From positions 1 through 6,691 of the forward strand of contig CAZDCZ010000114.1 in the NCBI GenBank assembly GCA_964504155.1: DNA of 6,691 nucleotides, read 5' to 3'. A program made the position numbers and the translations under genes. The stretch is from CAZDCZ01 sp964504155. GTDB taxonomy: Bacteria; Bacteroidota; Bacteroidia; Bacteroidales; UBA12077. Shown here one piece after another: positions 5,932 through 6,691 of this stretch (position 1 is the first letter of the stretch; every line of letters starts with the position of its first letter). A model generated the notes under the pieces. The model saw only the letters and a program-made list of their open reading frames with translations. It ran no database searches and was not told the origin of the DNA.

Positions 5932-6588
5932 CTAATGTAAAAGGGATAGTAATTCTTTTTCAATAATTTTTTTAAATTTATCATACTTAATGTACCCCTT
6001 GTAAATATTATTATTTATTATAAATGTTGGAGTACCGGAACACTTTAAATTTTTAAATTCTATTATATTTTTATATATGTATGTTTCCGATTCTCCCCCA
6101 TACATGCATTCTGCAATAAATATGTCTTTCTCTGTAAATTCGTCTACAACATTACTAAACTCTTTAGTGTAAATAACATTAGGCTCAGTTAGTAATAATT
6201 TATTTAGGGTTTCGAAATTTCCGAATTTGTTAATACAGACTGCTATTTTTAACGAATTTATTACAGATTTGTTACTAGAAAAAGCTAAAGGTTTTACAAC
6301 AAGTTTCACTTTTCCATTATCGATATATTCTTTTTTTAATTCAGGATATACTGTTTTGAAGAATTTACGACAAAAAGAACAGGTATAATTAGAAAATAAA
6401 AATATTGTTAAATCTGTCGAGTCTAATCCATAAACAATATCTAAATCTTGTTCAGATATATCTATTTTGGTTTTATAATTTTTATTAAATAAATTATTTT
6501 TGTTAATAAGCAAAAATGCAGCTGTTAAAATAATAATTGCTATTATTAAATAAAATAATGAAAGTCTTTTTTTAATTTTCTTTGCCAC
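5932..6588 (-). CDS. Membrane-anchored DsbA-like thioredoxin-fold protein
   Basis: This 218-residue protein has a basic N-terminus (MAKKIKKRL) and one hydrophobic segment at about 10-28, an uncleaved anchor or signal that places the domain in the periplasm. The thioredoxin-like domain starts with DLTIFLFSNYTCSFCRKFF (59-77), carrying the C70-S-F-C73 redox pair, and has the cis-proline loop CSGTPTFII (183-191, P187). The helical insertion between them, including KPLAFSSNKSVINSLKIAVCINKFGNF (99-125), matches the DsbA/BdbD (Thioredoxin_4) arrangement. Such proteins form or rearrange disulfides in exported proteins. Three more cysteines (C118, C161, C183) are present. No DsbB or VKOR partner is in the window. 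The start is GTG at 6588: an in-frame TAA lies only two codons upstream and there is no other Met before residue 162, so this is the only reasonable start. The Cys-rich lipoprotein gene follows on the same strand. Confidence 0.9.
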   Translation of the reverse strand: MAKKIKKRLSLFYLIIAIIILTAAFLLINKNNLFNKNYKTKIDISEQDLDIVYGLDSTDLTIFLFSNYTCSFCRKFFKTVYPELKKEYIDNGKVKLVVKPLAFSSNKSVINSLKIAVCINKFGNFETLNKLLLTEPNVIYTKEFSNVVDEFTEKDIFIAECMYGGESETYIYKNIIEFKNLKCSGTPTFIINNNIYKGYIKYDKFKKIIEKELLSLLH

Positions 6589-6691
6589 TCTAAGTTATTT
6601 TTTATTCTTTATAAAGTTTATAATGAATAATGTACAATTTTATAAAAGAGAATTCTTGTAGTGATATAAAAATTAATTTTTATTATATTTC

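Noticed and set aside
6666..6683. 18-bp perfect palindrome upstream of the DsbA-like gene
   Set aside because: It is composed only of A and T, which makes chance palindromes common, and it has no positional link to a promoter box.

Overview
The window looks like chromosomal DNA from an AT-rich member of the Bacteroidota. Four things point there: strongly AT-biased intergenic DNA, no Shine-Dalgarno-like leaders, a TAnnTTTG-type -7 promoter box upstream of trkH, and a lipoprotein with an acidic stretch right after its lipidated cysteine. The protein repertoire (RdhA-like, TlpA, DsbA-like) fits an anaerobic or facultative lifestyle. Genus cannot be told from the sequence.

Layout. Bases 1-394 hold no gene but several GC-richer palindromes and inverted repeats that look like degraded REP/MITE-type elements. 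A terminator at 395-428 closes a minus-strand gene for a secreted tetratricopeptide-repeat protein (453-1421). Next, also on the minus strand, is trkH (1590-3035), a K+ (or Na+) uptake channel subunit, with a promoter box 17 bp upstream of its start codon and a perfect 10-bp-arm palindrome just above that. Minus-strand 3172-4521 encodes the most notable gene: a reductive-dehalogenase-like (RdhA-type) corrinoid/[4Fe-4S] protein. It has three N-terminal membrane helices instead of a Tat signal and no separate RdhB anchor beside it. A 325-bp intergenic region with direct repeats separates it from a divergent plus-strand gene for a TlpA/ResA-like periplasmic thioredoxin (4847-5386). A strong bidirectional terminator (5408-5439) ends that gene and the convergent minus-strand pair: a cysteine-rich lipoprotein (5467-5847) preceded by a membrane-anchored DsbA-like thioredoxin with a GTG start (5932-6588).

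How the genes fit together. The right-hand third is a small envelope thiol-redox neighbourhood: a TlpA-like protein, a DsbA-like protein and an eight-cysteine lipoprotein that could be a client. The RdhA-like protein is next to this group but divergent, and no corrinoid, quinone or RdhB gene is in view, so a functional link is only a guess. TrkH has no TrkA partner in the window, and the TPR protein has no evident link to its neighbours. There are no tRNA or rRNA genes, CRISPR arrays or transposase genes.
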